Positions 5,264-6,806 of a stretch of DNA of 6,806 bases are shown here, one piece after another (positions within the stretch are counted from its first letter, which is position 1; each line of letters begins with the position of its first letter). Source of the DNA: Chryseobacterium sp. (lineage in GTDB: Bacteria; Bacteroidota; Bacteroidia; Flavobacteriales; Weeksellaceae). The DNA lies in contig RDDY01000216.1 in the NCBI GenBank assembly GCA_003852805.1, forward strand, positions 1 through 6,806. The letters run 5' to 3'. The notes under the pieces are model-generated. The model ran no database searches. It was not told the DNA's origin and saw only the letters and a list, made by a program, of their open reading frames with translations. The position numbers and the translations under genes were made by a program.

Positions 5264-6806
5264 ATGCGACAACTCTACTTCAGCCTGTTTATTTCAACGT
5301 CATTAATGCTCAGCGGCCAGCAGAAAGGCTGGCAGAAGGAAATAAAAACCCCGACTCAGGATTTTCTGAGCGATGTGAGCATAACGCCCGACCGCCAATA
5401 TCTGCTTTCGGGCAGCTCGATACGGCCCGCCGCGCCGGGCACCCACGCCGCGAACAACGGTTTCGACTACCGCATCGTAAAGCTCGGCATGCACGGCAGC
5501 GTTCTTTGGGAGAAATATTTCTCGGGCCTGCGCCACGATTACCTTACCGCCACCGGGGCCACGCGCGAGGGCGGTTTTTTATTGGCCGGCACCTCCGACT
5601 CGCCGCGGGGCCTTGACAAAAAGGGCAAAGCCTATGGCAGTACGGATCTGTGGCTGATCAAAATCACCGAGGGCGGCAATGAAGAGTGGCAGCAGACTTT
5701 GGGCACACCGGCGGCAGAGGAGGCAAAAGCCGTGATCGAGTCTGCCGACGAGGGATATTTCGTGGCGGCGAGCGTGCGCAACCACCGCAACGGCTTCGGC
5801 GGAAAAGACGGCTGGATCATCAAGCTGGACCGGAACGGCAAGCCCGTGGCACAGCTTTACCTGGGCGGCAGCGGCCATGACGAGCCGGAGAGCCTGATCC
5901 CCACGCGCGACGGCGGCTGCTTGGTGGCACTCTACAGCCGCTCGGGTGAGACGCCAGATCGCGAAACAGAACCTCAGGAGCAGCCGCAGGAAGAGGATGC
6001 CATGCCGGCAGCCCGATGGCTGGCAAAGAAAGGCGAGAATTACGGTGAGGGCGATTACTGGCTGGTGAAGTTGGACAAGGACCTGAACCTGCAGTGGCAG
6101 AAAAGCTTCGGCGGCAGCGGCGACGACCATATCCGGAAACTTGCACACGGCGACAGCGGCTATCTGGTGATCGGAGAGAGCCGCTCGGGCGAGTCGGGGA
6201 ACAAGACGGTTGCCGTAAAAAAAGACGCCGCCGCACTTTGGGCCATAGCCCTGAACGAGGAGGGGGAGGAACTTTGGCAGAAGAGCTACGCTCCGGGTAC
6301 GCACGATCTGCCGATGAGCCTGCAGACCGTACGCGGTAAGGACGGAAGGACCAAAGGCTTCCTTGTGGGCGGCTACAGCCGCGGCGAAGGGAAAGCGGCA
6401 AAAGGAGACGAGACTTTTTGGATACTGTACCTGGACACCCAAGGCGAAGAGCAGTGGCTGCGGTACGAGGAGGGCAAGAGCCGAAAGAAGAAGGAGCGGC
6501 TGAGCGCGGCAAGGCTTACCGCCGACGGCTACTATCTTTTGGCCGGCACCGCAACGGCGGAGACCGGCGCCGAGAATTGGAAAATCATCAAGACAGGCGA
6601 CAGCCTTCTGGAAGCTTTGGTGGAAAAACAAGACATCAGAGTCTACCCCAATCCCGTAAAGGACTACTGCTATGTGGAAATAGGTTTGGACTTCGAAGAG
6701 GCCGAACTGGCTCTCTATGACCTGAGCGGCAAACAGCTGCAGTACCTTAAAACCAAAAACCCGGTCACCAAAATCAATACCGCCTCACTTTCCAAAGGCG
6801 TGTATA
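5264..6806 (+). CDS. Secreted repeat protein with T9SS type A sorting domain (partial at right edge)
   Basis: The open frame runs from ATG 5264 to the window end without a stop (514 codons seen). The first 18 residues (MRQLYFSLFISTSLMLSG) are a signal peptide for Sec export. Six or seven repeats of about 60 residues follow, each with a GGYxLAG-like strand, a D-W-L-I-K-L-D strand pair, and a WQK-FGGSGDD turn (for example FGGSGDDHIRK and LGGSGHDEPES). This is typical of beta-propeller-like secreted proteins of Flavobacteria. A Pro/Glu/Gln-rich insertion sits at about 230-247. From residue 460, VYPNPVKDY opens the type A sorting domain, continuing with LALYDLSGKQL to the edge; this tail is recognised by the type IX system and exported through the outer membrane, then usually cleaved or anchored. 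The gene is far richer in G+C than the left part of the window. Its ligand or role is unknown, and only the last few dozen residues are missing. Confidence 0.93.
   Translation, partial: MRQLYFSLFISTSLMLSGQQKGWQKEIKTPTQDFLSDVSITPDRQYLLSGSSIRPAAPGTHAANNGFDYRIVKLGMHGSVLWEKYFSGLRHDYLTATGATREGGFLLAGTSDSPRGLDKKGKAYGSTDLWLIKITEGGNEEWQQTLGTPAAEEAKAVIESADEGYFVAASVRNHRNGFGGKDGWIIKLDRNGKPVAQLYLGGSGHDEPESLIPTRDGGCLVALYSRSGETPDRETEPQEQPQEEDAMPAARWLAKKGENYGEGDYWLVKLDKDLNLQWQKSFGGSGDDHIRKLAHGDSGYLVIGESRSGESGNKTVAVKKDAAALWAIALNEEGEELWQKSYAPGTHDLPMSLQTVRGKDGRTKGFLVGGYSRGEGKAAKGDETFWILYLDTQGEEQWLRYEEGKSRKKKERLSAARLTADGYYLLAGTATAETGAENWKIIKTGDSLLEALVEKQDIRVYPNPVKDYCYVEIGLDFEEAELALYDLSGKQLQYLKTKNPVTKINTASLSKGVY

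Noticed and set aside
5820..6512. Second minus-strand open frame of 230 codons
   Set aside because: Pro/Ser/Arg-rich translation typical of a shadow frame in GC-rich coding sequence; the plus-strand gene explains the region.
5579..6631. Long minus-strand open frame of 350 codons
   Set aside because: It lies antisense to the T9SS protein gene, which has a signal peptide, clear repeats and sorting domain. High G+C makes long antisense frames common, and its translation is Ala/Leu/Arg-rich without motifs.
1..6806. CRISPR array, tRNA or rRNA genes
   Set aside because: No regularly spaced direct repeats and no tRNA-like T-loop or cloverleaf or rRNA segment were seen on either strand.

Overview
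The window looks like a piece of a Bacteroidota chromosome, probably Flavobacteriales-like. The main reasons are a secreted protein at the right end with a type A type IX secretion (T9SS) C-terminal sorting domain, a perfect Bacteroidota-type -7 box (TAnnTTTG) before the methylase gene, and weak Shine-Dalgarno signals throughout. No species can be named from the sequence alone.

Left third (1-1850): a small HTH regulator-like gene, a DUF6530-like gene, then an AT-rich gene graveyard. The graveyard holds three remnants: a decayed IS3-type transposase OrfA (minus strand, about 915-1089), the last ~40 codons of a type I restriction HsdM subunit (minus strand, 1244-1363), and a frameshifted C-terminal piece of a ParB/HEPN-type protein (plus strand, about 1354-1840). 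This pattern suggests a place where defence genes are gained and lost.

Middle (1850-4874): an intact, tightly packed three-gene operon on the plus strand. It encodes a Dam-family (D12 class) adenine-N6 DNA methyltransferase, a ParB/Srx-domain protein with a second HTH-like segment, and a protein with a PD-(D/E)XK-like nuclease signature in its QxK (Mrr-like) form. The first two genes overlap and the third begins 14 bases after the second. My reading is a modification-plus-restriction system in which a ParB-type CTP switch or clamp sits between methylase and nuclease. I do not recognise this exact triplet as a named system, and it is the best candidate here for something undescribed. A promoter with a perfect -7 box and an overlapping 7-bp inverted repeat lies just upstream.

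Right third (4875-6806): 389 bases with no convincing gene but one imperfect hairpin, then a GC-rich gene for a secreted repeat (probable beta-propeller) protein. It runs off the right edge inside its T9SS sorting domain. Base composition changes strongly along the window: the 60 bases from 1201 are 20% G+C and the 60 bases from 5401 are 73% G+C by hand count. This supports an accessory insertion next to core-like sequence.
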